Shown here piece after piece: positions 44,706 to 54,204 of a DNA stretch of 64,000 bases. Under the pieces are notes generated by a model. It was given only the letters and a program-made list of their open reading frames with translations. It was not told the DNA's origin and did no database searches. The DNA lies in NCBI RefSeq assembly GCF_020089865.1, contig NZ_JAIRBM010000021.1, positions 1 to 64,000 on the forward strand, given 5' to 3'. The stretch is from Microvirga puerhi (GTDB taxonomy: Bacteria; Pseudomonadota; Alphaproteobacteria; Rhizobiales; Beijerinckiaceae). The translations under genes and the position numbers were made by a program. Position 1 is the first letter of the stretch. Each line of letters begins with the position of its first letter.

Positions 44706-45902
44706 TCAGGCAATCTCCTCGAGAGCGGTCTGTGGGTCCGTTCTCGGGTCGAGCCCGCCGCTGCGAACGAAACAATAGGCTGCGTAGTAGAGCGCCGCCC
44801 GCGGATCGTTGCCGATGGAGGGCGCGATGAAGGACAAAGCGAGCCGGCTGGCGTCGTAGCCGCCGAGAAGGCTCTCGTTCAGGCCGTCGAGGATGGCGAG
44901 GCGGTCTTCGGACGGCATCAGGGATGGCCATCCACTGATCACCACGGACGACAGAGGATGGAGGTTGAGCGCATTTCCAAGACCAAGCCCGAGGAGGAGC
45001 AGCCGTTCCCGCAACGCCTCGCGCATCCCAGCGCCGAGATCGAGCATATCGATAAAGCTGTCGCCCTTGCTAAGGATGTCGCTGTCCGGGACTCCGATAA
45101 TCTTGGAGATTGCTCTTAAGGACGTGTAGGCCTCGACGCAGCCCCGGTGTCCGCAGCGGCAAGCGAGACCACCGCGTTCAATGACCATGTGCCCGAGTTC
45201 GAAGGCGGAGAAAGCATCGACCGGGGTCGTCTCGTCGACGATAACGCCGGCGACTCCATGGCCGACGAAGAGAAAGAGATGGTCGCTCGCGACCGGATAG
45301 ATGCCAGTACGCGAATAACGATGGAACGCCGCCTGCGCCACGACCGCGTTGGTCACCGCGACCGGAACATCGCCGAAGATCTCGTCGATGAAGCGGGTCA
45401 GGCGGGGCATGTCCCAGGGAAAGATCGGATTCCCGGCAGCGCCGCGCCCATATCCGGGAATGGCGACGGCGGCCTGACTGAGGATGAGACCGCGCTGGTC
45501 GGTCCATTCCTGCATGGCCGCAACGCTTTCCTGAAAGAGGTGCTCGAACTCGTCCTGGCCGAGCTGACCGGAGACGGGCATTCTGTCGACATAGTCGAGG
45601 GTGCCGGTCAGATCCCCCACCCCGACCGAGAGGCGGTTGTTGGACAGCTCGATCCCGGCCACGGCAACATTCTTACTTAGTGTAATGAGTGCCGTCGGGC
45701 CGCCGACATAGGGGGCAGAGCGACGAACCTCTTCAACGACACGCTCCTTGCGGAGCTCTGACAGAATGCGGGAGATGCTGGCTTCCGTCAGCTTCGTTTC
45801 CCGAGCCAGTACAGGCCGAAATGCACCGCCGGTGCGCAGCAGGCTCTCGAGCACGCTCGCCCGCGTCTCCCGCCTGCTCCTCGGTACAAAGCGTCCCGAC
45901 AT
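44706..45902 (-). CDS. ROK-family transcriptional repressor
   Basis: 398 aa. An N-terminal helix-turn-helix (about 12-60, with [20 protein letters not shown]) is followed by a ROK sugar-binding/kinase-like domain. The zinc site is [11 protein letters not shown] near 247-258. The kinase Asp-containing region is degenerate ([12 protein letters not shown]), as in XylR/NagC-type repressors. It is the first gene of the minus-strand carbohydrate operon and probably controls both this operon and the divergent ATPase-kinase pair. Confidence 0.9.
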   Translation of the reverse strand: MSGRFVPRSRRETRASVLESLLRTGGAFRPVLARETKLTEASISRILSELRKERVVEEVRRSAPYVGGPTALITLSKNVAVAGIELSNNRLSVGVGDLTGTLDYVDRMPVSGQLGQDEFEHLFQESVAAMQEWTDQRGLILSQAAVAIPGYGRGAAGNPIFPWDMPRLTRFIDEIFGDVPVAVTNAVVAQAAFHRYSRTGIYPVASDHLFLFVGHGVAGVIVDETTPVDAFSAFELGHMVIERGGLACRCGHRGCVEAYTSLRAISKIIGVPDSDILSKGDSFIDMLDLGAGMREALRERLLLLGLGLGNALNLHPLSSVVISGWPSLMPSEDRLAILDGLNESLLGGYDASRLALSFIAPSIGNDPRAALYYAAYCFVRSGGLDPRTDPQTALEEIA

Positions 45903-45919
45903 CCCGCACCCAGCAATGT

Positions 45920-45932
45920 TTACACTGTGTAA
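45920..45932. promoter_or_regulatory. ROK operator candidate
   Basis: TTACACTGTGTAA is an odd-length inverted repeat (TTACA-CTG-TGTAA) in the 74-bp AT-rich gap between the divergent ROK and ABC-ATPase genes. It is the only symmetric element there and is well placed for control in both directions. Confidence 0.55.
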
Positions 45933-45976
45933 TTATCGTGCTTACAATCAAACAAATGTCAATGGGGAGGGATCGC

Positions 45977-47074
45977 GTGGCGGAACTGACACTGCGAGCG
46001 GTGGAGAAACGCTTCGGGGCTGTGCAGGCGGTCAAGGCCGTCGATCTCGACGTTGCCGATGGTGAATTCGTCGTGCTTGTCGGGCCCTCCGGTTGCGGCA
46101 AGAGCACGTTGCTGCGGATGATCGCCGGTCTCGAGGACATTTCGGACGGCGAAATTCTGCTGGACGGGCGCAACCTCAACGCGGTGGCGCCGCGAGACCG
46201 CGACATGGCAATGGTCTTCCAGGACTACGCGCTCTATCCGCACATGACGGTGGCGGAGAATCTCGGCTTTGCCCTGAAGATGCGCGACATGGCGGCAAGC
46301 GAGATCGAGGCAAAGGTGAATGAGGTCGCCGCCATGCTCGAACTTGACGCGCTGCTGCATCGCAAGCCCCGCGCCCTGTCCGGTGGCCAGCGCCAGCGGG
46401 TCGCCCTCGGTCGGGCTCTGATCCGGGACCCTAAGGTGTTCCTCTTCGACGAGCCGTTGTCGAACCTCGATGCGAAGCTGCGTGTCGGAATGCGGATGGA
46501 GATCCGCAAGCTTCAGGCGGCGCTGCGCACCACCAGCATTTACGTGACGCACGACCAGATCGAAGCAATGACGATGGCGGACCGCATTGTCGTCCTGAAG
46601 CTCGGCGAGGTGCAGCAGATTGGAACCCCCATCGAGATCTATCAGCGCCCGGTCAACAGCTTCGTCGGGACCTTCATAGGTTCGCCTCCCATGAGCCTTT
46701 CAAAGGCGGACGTGCGTTACGAAGGCGAGGCCGCATTCCTTGGGTTTGGGCGCGGGCAGGAGATCCGGCTTCCGTCGGACCGGGCCGCTGTCTTGCGCAG
46801 CGCAGCGATCGCGCAGATCGAAGTCGGGCTTCGCGCCGAACACATTGCCCTCGCCGATGGAGGCGGGGAGGACGAGGCTACCTTCCTATCGGACGTGATC
46901 CTGGTCGAGGAACATGGGGCGGATTCCATCGCAGTCGTCCGTCTCGGTGATCACGAAGTCATGGCTCGGGTCAAGCCGGGCGGGGTCCACACTGGCGACA
47001 AGGGACGGCGTTTCGAAATGGACGTAGCGGCGCTGCACCTGTTCCATCCCGAGAAGGGTGGCCGCCTTGGCTGA
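45977..47074 (+). CDS. Sugar ABC transporter ATP-binding protein (MalK/UgpC type)
   Basis: 365 aa. Walker A is GPSGCGKST near 38, [15 protein letters not shown] the signature, and [15 protein letters not shown] Walker B. The C-terminal regulatory TOBE domain includes [13 protein letters not shown] 45977 was taken as the start because GGGAGGG precedes it by five bases and the next residues, [14 protein letters not shown], match the family's beginning. Upstream ATGs at 45956 and 45962 are less likely. It energises the permeases encoded on the opposite strand; the PfkB gene overlaps its 3' end. Confidence 0.9.
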   Translation: MAELTLRAVEKRFGAVQAVKAVDLDVADGEFVVLVGPSGCGKSTLLRMIAGLEDISDGEILLDGRNLNAVAPRDRDMAMVFQDYALYPHMTVAENLGFALKMRDMAASEIEAKVNEVAAMLELDALLHRKPRALSGGQRQRVALGRALIRDPKVFLFDEPLSNLDAKLRVGMRMEIRKLQAALRTTSIYVTHDQIEAMTMADRIVVLKLGEVQQIGTPIEIYQRPVNSFVGTFIGSPPMSLSKADVRYEGEAAFLGFGRGQEIRLPSDRAAVLRSAAIAQIEVGLRAEHIALADGGGEDEATFLSDVILVEEHGADSIAVVRLGDHEVMARVKPGGVHTGDKGRRFEMDVAALHLFHPEKGGRLG

Positions 47075-47987
47075 GGCGCAGGGCGAAGTCTTCTGCGTTG
47101 GCCTTGCGATCGAGGACACGATCCTGCGCGTCGACGCTATCCCGACTCAGCCGGTCAAACTCTATGCCAAGCACCGGCGGACGATCGGTGGCGGTCCGGC
47201 CGCCACAGCGAGCGTCGCCATCGCACGTCTTGGCGGCCGCGTGGCCTTCGCTGGTCGCTCGGGGGACGATGCCGTCGGTGTGGCTCTGCGAGCGGAGCTG
47301 GCAGGGGAGGGGGTCGACACGTCATGGTACCGCTCATTTCCTGGCTTTCACTCGCCGAGTTCCGTGATTCTCGTCGACGATGCGGGTGATCGCCTCATCG
47401 TCGCCTACGCAGACCCGGCCCTACCGACGACGGCCGACTGGCTCGCCCCACCGCACCTCGGCGACGCACTTCTATGTGACTTATCCTGGCCCCAAGGGGC
47501 TTTGAGATGTCTCGAGCGTGCGCGGCAGGATGGCATCCCGGCCGTTCTTGACGCCGACATTTCTCGTCACGGCCGGGACGCCGTCGCCCCCTTGATCGAG
47601 GCCGCCGACCATGTGGTATTCTCGCGGCCTGGCCTTGCGCAGTTTGCCGGCACGGAGGAGATCGGTGCGGGCCTCAAAGCCGCGGCGCGGCCCACCCATG
47701 TCCTCGTCGGCGTTACGGATGGGGAGGCGGGATTCTACTGGCTCCGCCGCGACGGCACTCTCTGCAACCGGCGCCCACCGGCGGTGAAGGTAGTCGACAC
47801 GGTCGGCGCGGGAGACGCCTTCCATGGCGCCCTAGCACTCGCCCTCGCGCGCCGCTGGCCACTTGAGCGCGCCATCGATTTCGCCAACGCGGTGGCAGCG
47901 TTAAAGTGCACTGTCCCCGGAGGGCGAGCCGGGCTGCCATCGGCGAACGACCTTTATCGTTTCGACCACTCATTCGCACAGACGTGA
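47058..47987 (+). CDS. PfkB-family carbohydrate kinase
   Basis: 309 aa ribokinase-like kinase. The N-terminal motif is [20 protein letters not shown] near 43-62, and the C-terminal signature [18 protein letters not shown] near 252-270 holds the catalytic Asp. The pattern is near that of the YihV/KdgK/fructokinase range. The gene begins at GTG 47058, inside the ATPase gene. It most likely phosphorylates the sugar released or isomerised by the divergent operon. No aldolase gene is nearby, so the lower part of the pathway lies elsewhere. Confidence 0.85.
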   Translation: MAALAEAQGEVFCVGLAIEDTILRVDAIPTQPVKLYAKHRRTIGGGPAATASVAIARLGGRVAFAGRSGDDAVGVALRAELAGEGVDTSWYRSFPGFHSPSSVILVDDAGDRLIVAYADPALPTTADWLAPPHLGDALLCDLSWPQGALRCLERARQDGIPAVLDADISRHGRDAVAPLIEAADHVVFSRPGLAQFAGTEEIGAGLKAAARPTHVLVGVTDGEAGFYWLRRDGTLCNRRPPAVKVVDTVGAGDAFHGALALALARRWPLERAIDFANAVAALKCTVPGGRAGLPSANDLYRFDHSFAQT

Positions 47988-48669
47988 TCCCGATCAGACG
48001 CGTGATCTGGGGTATGATCGAGAACCCATGGTTTGGTGTCGGCGACCACGGTGAGCCTTTCGTCGGAAACCGGGATGTGCTGTGTGATCGCTAGCCGAGG
48101 CAGGAGGTGGTTCCGCCCATTCGTTTCGAGCGCATGAGCCAATGCCTCTAAGTCGATAGAATCGGGCCGGAAGGGGCGCAGCGCTCAAGATGAAAGAACA
48201 GAGCATGCCTGATCCGCGGGCTCATATATGTAGGTCTGTTGCCAGACCTCTTGCTGCCGCGGCTGGTTTCGCCGCCGATGCTTGGCAGGCGTAAAGCCCA
48301 GTTCGGTGAGTACGCACCCGGCCGAAGGATTGTTCACGGCATGACCCAAGAGCAGTCACTTCAGGCTGGAGAGCGCCAGAGCGAATATCTGCACGGCACC
48401 TGCCACCTCGCTGGCAAAGACTCTGCCCCAGTGCGCCTCATCGCTGCCAGACAGCCCCAAGTTTAGGAGGTCTACCCCGGTAATGCGGAGAGAGTCGCAG
48501 AATTCTGCTTCTCACGAGGAGCGGCATCACTATCGGTATGTTTGATAGAGACCTCTTTGAGGAGATCCAATATGAGAAGCCGTACTGTTCGCGAACAGCA
48601 ATCCCTGCTTGCGGTGTAATATCGAGCGCGTTACGCATATTCCTTTGAAATTTGTAGAAGGCGCTCTTC
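47988..48669. other. Intergenic, no gene recognised
   Basis: 680 bp. Only short frames without family resemblance are found on either strand. The right part is the leader of the cold-shock-domain gene and should hold its promoter. A weak inverted pair CCCGATCA/TGATCTGGG near 47986-48012 may end the kinase transcript. Confidence 0.4.
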
Positions 48670-49350
48670 ATGGGCCGAGGTAACGATCATCGTGATCGCC
48701 GACGTCAGTTCGGCGCACAACCTATAGATTCCTGGGGTGACTATGCGCCTCAACCATCATATGGGCGACCAACGCGCCAGCCGAGATCTGACTCGGCGCC
48801 CGGGGGGGAGGCGGAGGCTCGGGTCAAATGGTTCAATCCCGAGAAAGGCTTCGGCTTCGTCGCGTTAACCGATGGCTCGGGCGAAGCCTTCCTGCATATC
48901 CGTCAAGTCGAGGCTGCTGGCCACATAGCTTTAGAGCCTGGCACGACTCTGAGGGTGAAAGTTGGGCCCGGGCAGAAAGGCCTGCAGGTTAGCGAGGTCC
49001 TTGGCGTAGATGCCAGCACGGCCACACCCGAACTACCACGGCGCGCGTCTCCGGCCAGACCGGAACAGTCTAACGATAGTCCAGAGCAGGGTGCATCGCA
49101 GCAAAGGACTCAGGAGACCGTGGCTCGATCCGTGAGCGGCTCCCCGACAATCGCCGGAACCGTGAAGTGGTATAATTCAGCGAAGGGATATGGCTTCGTC
49201 TCGATTGAAGGCGAGAGCAAGGATCTTTTCCTTCACATCTCGACCGTTGAGCGTGCCGGCCTCAAGAGCTTGGCGGAGGGCCAGCCCGTTCTCGTTTCCG
49301 TTGTGGACGGCCGTAAGGGGCGGGAGGTTGGCGCGATCGAGCCCGCATAG
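48670..49350 (+). CDS. Tandem cold-shock-domain protein
   Basis: 226 aa. A basic N-terminus rich in Arg/Asp/Gln is followed by two cold-shock domains: VKWFNPEKGFGFVALTDGSG from about residue 53, then a Pro/Ser/Gln-rich linker (about 118-155), then GTVKWYNSAKGYGFVSIEGE from about 158. Both keep the RNP1-like KGFGF/KGYGF and RNP2-like FLHI motifs that bind single-stranded nucleic acid. Two-domain CspA-like proteins are typical of Alphaproteobacteria. A single-gene transcript is likely. Role: RNA chaperone, perhaps under stress. Confidence 0.9.
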   Translation: MGRGNDHRDRRRQFGAQPIDSWGDYAPQPSYGRPTRQPRSDSAPGGEAEARVKWFNPEKGFGFVALTDGSGEAFLHIRQVEAAGHIALEPGTTLRVKVGPGQKGLQVSEVLGVDASTATPELPRRASPARPEQSNDSPEQGASQQRTQETVARSVSGSPTIAGTVKWYNSAKGYGFVSIEGESKDLFLHISTVERAGLKSLAEGQPVLVSVVDGRKGREVGAIEPA

Positions 49351-49872
49351 CGGCAAGCCCCGCTTGAGAAGTAGATACCTTAGCCCAAATAGCAACTATA
49401 TATCGCAATATTCAGCGCAAGCCGGAGATATCACGGCTTGTGCCAAGCCGACATGTCAGAGTCAGAGGCTGCAGCTGCACCACGGGCCATAATGTATCTC
49501 GCCGTCACATCGGGCGGTACCTGCCGCAGATCGATCTCCAGGCAGCTCGTTGCGCTCATCGTCACTTCCGGTCCCTCTCATCCCTCCTGTAGCAGCTCAT
49601 CAGGCGGAGCGAGTTTCAAAGCTGCGACAGGGCCTCGCCATGCTGCATAGTTTAGTTCTCCTACGCTGGATTATAATAGGTCCTAGATTTAGGTAATATC
49701 AGATTAGCCCTTGTGTTGACCCTGCAATCACAAACTATTCCAGATCGGTATATCTCAGAACGATTTTGCATTAGACTTTGTGAGACAAAGCCAAGACGTT
49801 TTCCTTTGCATGGCGCTTTAGGATGAGAACGGAAGTAACCGTTCAAGGCCGACGCCGAGCGACCCGGAAAAC
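49351..49872. other. Intergenic, no gene recognised
   Basis: 520 bp separating the cold-shock gene from the peptide cluster. The promoter of the long plus-strand operon must lie here, probably in the AT-richer part at about 49670-49760. I identify no specific site. Confidence 0.4.
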
Positions 49873-50841
49873 ATGCTTGGGGATGGCCACGTGCAGAAGT
49901 CCGTTTCGAGAGCCTCGCAGCGTCGCCTTCGTGTCAGCGAACTGCATGAACTCTTCGTCGAGGAACAGGGCAATCCCCAGGGGGTACCGATCGTGTTCCT
50001 GCATGGTGGACCCGGTGCCGGGACATCGCCGGCACAGCTTCTGACGTTCGATCCGGCAAAATTCCGCATCATATCGTTCGATCAGCGCGGAGCCGGACGC
50101 TCGACGCCTCATGCAGAGCTCAAGGAGAATACGACGTCTGCCTTGATATCGGATCTCGAGCGCATCCGCGATGCCCTTGGCATCGAGCGCTGGTTCGTTG
50201 CCGGCGGTTCATGGGGAAGCTGCCTCGCGCTCGCCTATGGCGAGGCCCATCCGGACCGGTGCCTGGGCTTTCGTCTCCATGGGATATTCTTGGCTGATGC
50301 CGCTGACATAGAGTGGTGGTTCAATGGAAGTCGAATGATCTTTCCGGATCGCTGGGAGATTTTCTCGTCCTTCATCCCTGAGGATGAGCGACACGACCTG
50401 CTTTCGGCTTATTATCGGCGCCTCACCTCCGAAGATCCAGATCGCTGCATCGAGGCTGCGATTGCATTGCGGACGTTCTCCGCAACCACGCAGACCTTCC
50501 GGCCGGATGAGGGCCATGTCCGCAAGCTCGTCGAACCTGCTGCCGCACTCGCGGTTTCTCGCATCTTCACGCATTACTGCGTCAATGGCGCGTTCCTCGA
50601 ACCGGGCCAATTGCTCAAGAATATCGACCGCATCCGTCATCTGCCGTGTGAGATCGTCCAGGCTCGTTACGACACCGTCACCCCGATGGCCTCCGCCTGG
50701 GCACTTCACAGGGCCTGGCCCGAAGCGCGTTTCACGATCGTGACAGAAGCCAACCACCAATCCACGCACGGCCCGATGGCAGAAGTACTTCGCGAGGCAG
50801 CCGATCGGCTGTTCCTGACCTTTATCGAAGCGACCGCATGA
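49873..50841 (+). CDS. Prolyl iminopeptidase (alpha/beta hydrolase)
   Basis: 322 aa, peptidase family S33. The oxyanion motif HGGPGAGTS is at 44-52, SFDQRGAGRS at 68-77, and the nucleophile Ser113 in GGSWGS. The acid Asp is in RYDTVTP near 268, and the His is probably in EANHQS near 297. It removes N-terminal proline or related residues from peptides. There is no signal peptide, so it works in the cytoplasm on imported peptides. It is the first gene of a ten-gene run. Confidence 0.85.
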   Translation: MLGDGHVQKSVSRASQRRLRVSELHELFVEEQGNPQGVPIVFLHGGPGAGTSPAQLLTFDPAKFRIISFDQRGAGRSTPHAELKENTTSALISDLERIRDALGIERWFVAGGSWGSCLALAYGEAHPDRCLGFRLHGIFLADAADIEWWFNGSRMIFPDRWEIFSSFIPEDERHDLLSAYYRRLTSEDPDRCIEAAIALRTFSATTQTFRPDEGHVRKLVEPAAALAVSRIFTHYCVNGAFLEPGQLLKNIDRIRHLPCEIVQARYDTVTPMASAWALHRAWPEARFTIVTEANHQSTHGPMAEVLREAADRLFLTFIEATA

Positions 50842-50850
50842 GGGGTTGAA

Positions 50851-52671
50851 ATGCTGGAGCGCCTAAAACATCGAATTATCGCCGCCGATATCGAAGCCTA
50901 TCTTGAGATCCGCAACGCGAAGTCCCCTGCAATTTCGTTCGACGGCGCACTCATTGCCTATCTTAGTGACGAAAGCGGTTTCAACCAAATCTGGCTAAAG
51001 CCGGCAGCAGGTGGAGCACCCTGGCGTCTGAGCCGGACCGGCGAGCCTATCAGTTCCATCGCCTTCAGTCCCAAGAGTCGCGATCTTCTGTTCACCATGG
51101 ATTGCGGAGGGGATGAGCGCCACCAGCTCTGGTATATTCCCGAGTCGTCGGGTGTCCCAATCCAACTGACCGACGATCCTAATACCGTCCATGTGTGGGG
51201 CTGCTGGGCGCCGAATGGCAAGCATATTGCCTTCGCATCGAACGCGCGCAGCAAGACCGACATGGATATTCATGTCATGGACGTGGCAACTCGCAAGTCA
51301 CGCTGCGTGCTTCAAGGTGAGGGCTTCCGCGAAGCGGTGGCTTTCTTCCCGAATGGAACCTCCCTGCTCGTGCGCGACTCCCGCCGCGCGATGAATGATC
51401 AGGAACTCTACCGGCTCGACTTGCAGACCGGAGAAACCTTGCCGATCCTGACATCCAAGAGTCGTGCTCGCTACCTCACGCCCAAAATGCTGAAGGACGA
51501 AAGCGGATTCCTGGTTATCACCGACCGAGGTCGCGAGTTTCAAGGAGTGGCCTTCTGTCAGTTCTCTGACAAGTCGCTCACGTTCCTCGTCACTCCCGAG
51601 GCGCAGGATATCGAGGCCATTGCGCTCTCGCCGGATCAATCACGGATTGCCTGCGTTTTCAATCAGGAAGGCTGGAGCCAGGTCGTGATCTACGACCGGG
51701 CTGCCGGAACACAGCGTACCCTGAACGGGCATCCTCCAGGTGTCATTGCCTCCGTCCTCTGGACCCCCGATGGTCAAGCCCTTCTGTGTGCTCTGGAAGG
51801 GGCAGCGACGCCATCGGATCTGTGGCGTGTAGGCCTGGAGGCTGGCACCTTTGAGCAGATCACACAGTCGTCGAAGGCAGGCATCGATCTTAGCGCGTTC
51901 ATCGAGCCGCGCGTGGAGCGCACGAAGAGCTTTGATGAACACGACATCCCCTTTCTTGTTTATGAGCCGACAGTTTCGCCTCCGTCGGCAGGCTACCCGG
52001 TCGTCATTATTGTCCATGGCGGCCCTGAGGCTCAATGGACGCCGACCTTCAGAGCGGATATCCAGTTCCTGCTTGCACAGGGCGTGATGGTGGTAGCGCC
52101 CAACGTTCGTGGAAGCACCGGTTATGGTCGGACCTATCAGCATCTCGACGACCGCGAGTTGCGCATGGACAGCGTAGCTGACCTCAAGGCCGTCGGTACA
52201 GCAATCGGAGCTCGCGAAGACGTCGATGAGAGTCGTATCGCTCTCTTCGGACGCTCCTATGGCGGGTTCATGGTTCTATCCGCCCTTACCGAATATCCGG
52301 AGCTTTGGAAACTCGGCGTCGAATTCTACGGTATCGCGAACTTTCTGACTCTTCTCGAAACGACAGGCCCCTGGCGACGCGCCCTCCGTGCAGCAGAATA
52401 CGGCGATCCTGACACCTTGAAGGATGCGCTTGAGCGGTTCTCGCCCATCCACCGTATCGATCGTGTGAGGGTTCCGCTGATGATTGCGCAGGGGTTGGAC
52501 GATCCGCGCGTTCCGCCCGGCGAAAGCGAAATGGTCTATTCGTGCCTGCGGGGCCTTGGGCGGACGGTCGAATATTATCGCATCCCCCATGAGGGACACG
52601 GTTTCGCCCGCATCGAAAACCGCCGCACAGTCTTCGGCGCCCTCGCGCGGTTTCTGGAGCGCTATCTCTGA
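50851..52671 (+). CDS. S9-family prolyl-oligopeptidase-like peptidase
   Basis: 606 aa. A seven-bladed propeller-like N-terminal part (about 20-350) has repeats such as ISFDGALIAYLSDESG and CWAPNGKHIAFASNARS. The C-terminal hydrolase domain has the nucleophile Ser in FGRSYGGFMVL near 472, Asp in GLDDPRVPP near 550 and His in HEGHGF near 582. Such enzymes cleave short peptides, often after Pro or Ala, or release an acylated N-terminal residue. No signal peptide is seen. It follows the iminopeptidase by 9 bp. Confidence 0.9.
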   Translation: MLERLKHRIIAADIEAYLEIRNAKSPAISFDGALIAYLSDESGFNQIWLKPAAGGAPWRLSRTGEPISSIAFSPKSRDLLFTMDCGGDERHQLWYIPESSGVPIQLTDDPNTVHVWGCWAPNGKHIAFASNARSKTDMDIHVMDVATRKSRCVLQGEGFREAVAFFPNGTSLLVRDSRRAMNDQELYRLDLQTGETLPILTSKSRARYLTPKMLKDESGFLVITDRGREFQGVAFCQFSDKSLTFLVTPEAQDIEAIALSPDQSRIACVFNQEGWSQVVIYDRAAGTQRTLNGHPPGVIASVLWTPDGQALLCALEGAATPSDLWRVGLEAGTFEQITQSSKAGIDLSAFIEPRVERTKSFDEHDIPFLVYEPTVSPPSAGYPVVIIVHGGPEAQWTPTFRADIQFLLAQGVMVVAPNVRGSTGYGRTYQHLDDRELRMDSVADLKAVGTAIGAREDVDESRIALFGRSYGGFMVLSALTEYPELWKLGVEFYGIANFLTLLETTGPWRRALRAAEYGDPDTLKDALERFSPIHRIDRVRVPLMIAQGLDDPRVPPGESEMVYSCLRGLGRTVEYYRIPHEGHGFARIENRRTVFGALARFLERYL

Positions 52672-52697
52672 ATCGGACCTTTCATTAGGAGAGTCAC

Positions 52698-54128
52698 GTG
52701 ACGAATTCCGCCCGAATTTGGCAACTCGTGGATTCGAAAAAAGCGACGTTTGAAGCTCTCAGCGATCGCATTTGGGGAATGCCTGAGATTGCTTACACGG
52801 AATACTGCTCCGTCGCGGAGCATACGAAGGTTCTGAAGTCCGAGGGCTTCCATATTACCGAAAACCTCGCCGACATTCCAACGGCGGTGATGGGAGAAGC
52901 TGGTTCGGGTGGGCCCGTGATCGCCATCCTCGGCGAGTATGATGCGCTGCCGGGGCTCAGCCAGGAGGCCGGCGTTGCCGAACCTCGACCGCTTCCGGGA
53001 AACGGCCACGGGCATGGCTGTGGTCACAACATGTTGGGTTCAGCCGCGTTGCTCGCCGCAACGGCGATCAAGGATTGGCTCGTGGAAACGGGCAGACTGG
53101 GTCGGGTTCGCTATTATGGCTGCCCGGCTGAAGAAGGTGGCGCGGCAAAGGCCTTCATGGTGCGCGCTGGTGCCTTCGACGACGTCGATATTGCCATCTC
53201 GTGGCATCCCGCTTCGTTCACCCGTGTCGACGAGGCCCTATCGCTCGCCAACACACGGATGGATTTCAAGTTCACAGGGCGTGCATCGCATGCAGCTGCT
53301 GCTCCCCACCTTGGCCGAAGCGCACTCGATGCCGTGGAGCTGATGAATGTAGGCGCCAACTATCTGCGTGAGCACGTCCCATCGGATAGCCGCATTCACT
53401 ATGCGTTGCTCGATGCCGGCGGCATCGCGCCCAATGTCGTTCAGGCAACCGCCAAGGTGAGATACGCCATTCGCTCTCGCGACCTTGCGGGAATGCTTGC
53501 CTTGAACGAAAGGGTCAAGAAAGTCGCGGAGGGCGCGGCCTTGATGACCGAGACAAAGCTCGAGACCAGCATCATGAGTGCAGTCTCCAACCTACTCGGT
53601 AACACGCCTCTCGAGGAGGCCATGCAAGCGAACCTGAATCGTTTAGGTCCTGTCCCCTTCGACGCAGCCGATCGTGCTTTCGCAACCAAGATTCAGGCCA
53701 CGCTGAGCAAAGAAGATATCGAGAACGACTATCTTCGTGTCGGAGTGTCACCCAGAGCAGACGCTCCTCTTTGCGACTTTATCGTGCCACGGGACAGCGA
53801 GGGCGTTCCGATGATCGGATCGACAGACCTCGGCGATGTGAGCTGGGCAGTACCGACAGTGCAGGCTCGTGTCGCGACCCATGCCATTGGAACGCCGGGC
53901 CATTCCTGGCAGATCACTGCTCAAGGAAAGATGCCAGCCGCGCACAAGGGACTGATCCATGCAGCGAAGGTCATGGCCGGGACCGCGATAGACGCTCTGT
54001 CCGACGAAACCCTCCTCGCACGTGCAAAGCGTGACCACAAAGAGCGCACCGATCGCACTCCCTATATCTGCCCTATTCCGCCCGACGTGAACCCTCCGCT
54101 TCAGCCGCGACCGGCAGAAGCAGCATAG
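52698..54128 (+). CDS. AbgB-like M20-family amidohydrolase
   Basis: 476 aa, peptidase family M20. It closely follows the pattern of the p-aminobenzoyl-glutamate hydrolase subunit AbgB: LGEYDALPGLSQEAG, GHGHGCGHNMLG (metal His and Asp), YYGCPAEEGGAAK (catalytic Glu pair) and WHPASF. The C-terminus has SWQITAQGKMPAAHKG and PYICPIPPDVNPP. No AbgA partner gene is present, so the enzyme may act as a homomer on N-acyl or amide-linked amino acids. The start is GTG 52698, after TAGGAGAG. Confidence 0.9.
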   Translation: MTNSARIWQLVDSKKATFEALSDRIWGMPEIAYTEYCSVAEHTKVLKSEGFHITENLADIPTAVMGEAGSGGPVIAILGEYDALPGLSQEAGVAEPRPLPGNGHGHGCGHNMLGSAALLAATAIKDWLVETGRLGRVRYYGCPAEEGGAAKAFMVRAGAFDDVDIAISWHPASFTRVDEALSLANTRMDFKFTGRASHAAAAPHLGRSALDAVELMNVGANYLREHVPSDSRIHYALLDAGGIAPNVVQATAKVRYAIRSRDLAGMLALNERVKKVAEGAALMTETKLETSIMSAVSNLLGNTPLEEAMQANLNRLGPVPFDAADRAFATKIQATLSKEDIENDYLRVGVSPRADAPLCDFIVPRDSEGVPMIGSTDLGDVSWAVPTVQARVATHAIGTPGHSWQITAQGKMPAAHKGLIHAAKVMAGTAIDALSDETLLARAKRDHKERTDRTPYICPIPPDVNPPLQPRPAEAA

Positions 54129-54204
54129 AACTACAACAATTGCGCAACGAGTCGACGGATCAGCAGGCCGCCGGCTCCATCACAACAAAACAGAGAGAAC
54201 TCCG

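Noticed and set aside
41363-47987. Sulfoquinovose degradation as the function of the carbohydrate unit
   Set aside because: GH31, isomerase-like and PfkB genes invite this, but the sulfonate-binding QDW-type element of sulfoquinovosidases is not visible and no sulfo-sugar aldolase or monooxygenase gene is present. Kept only as an open test.
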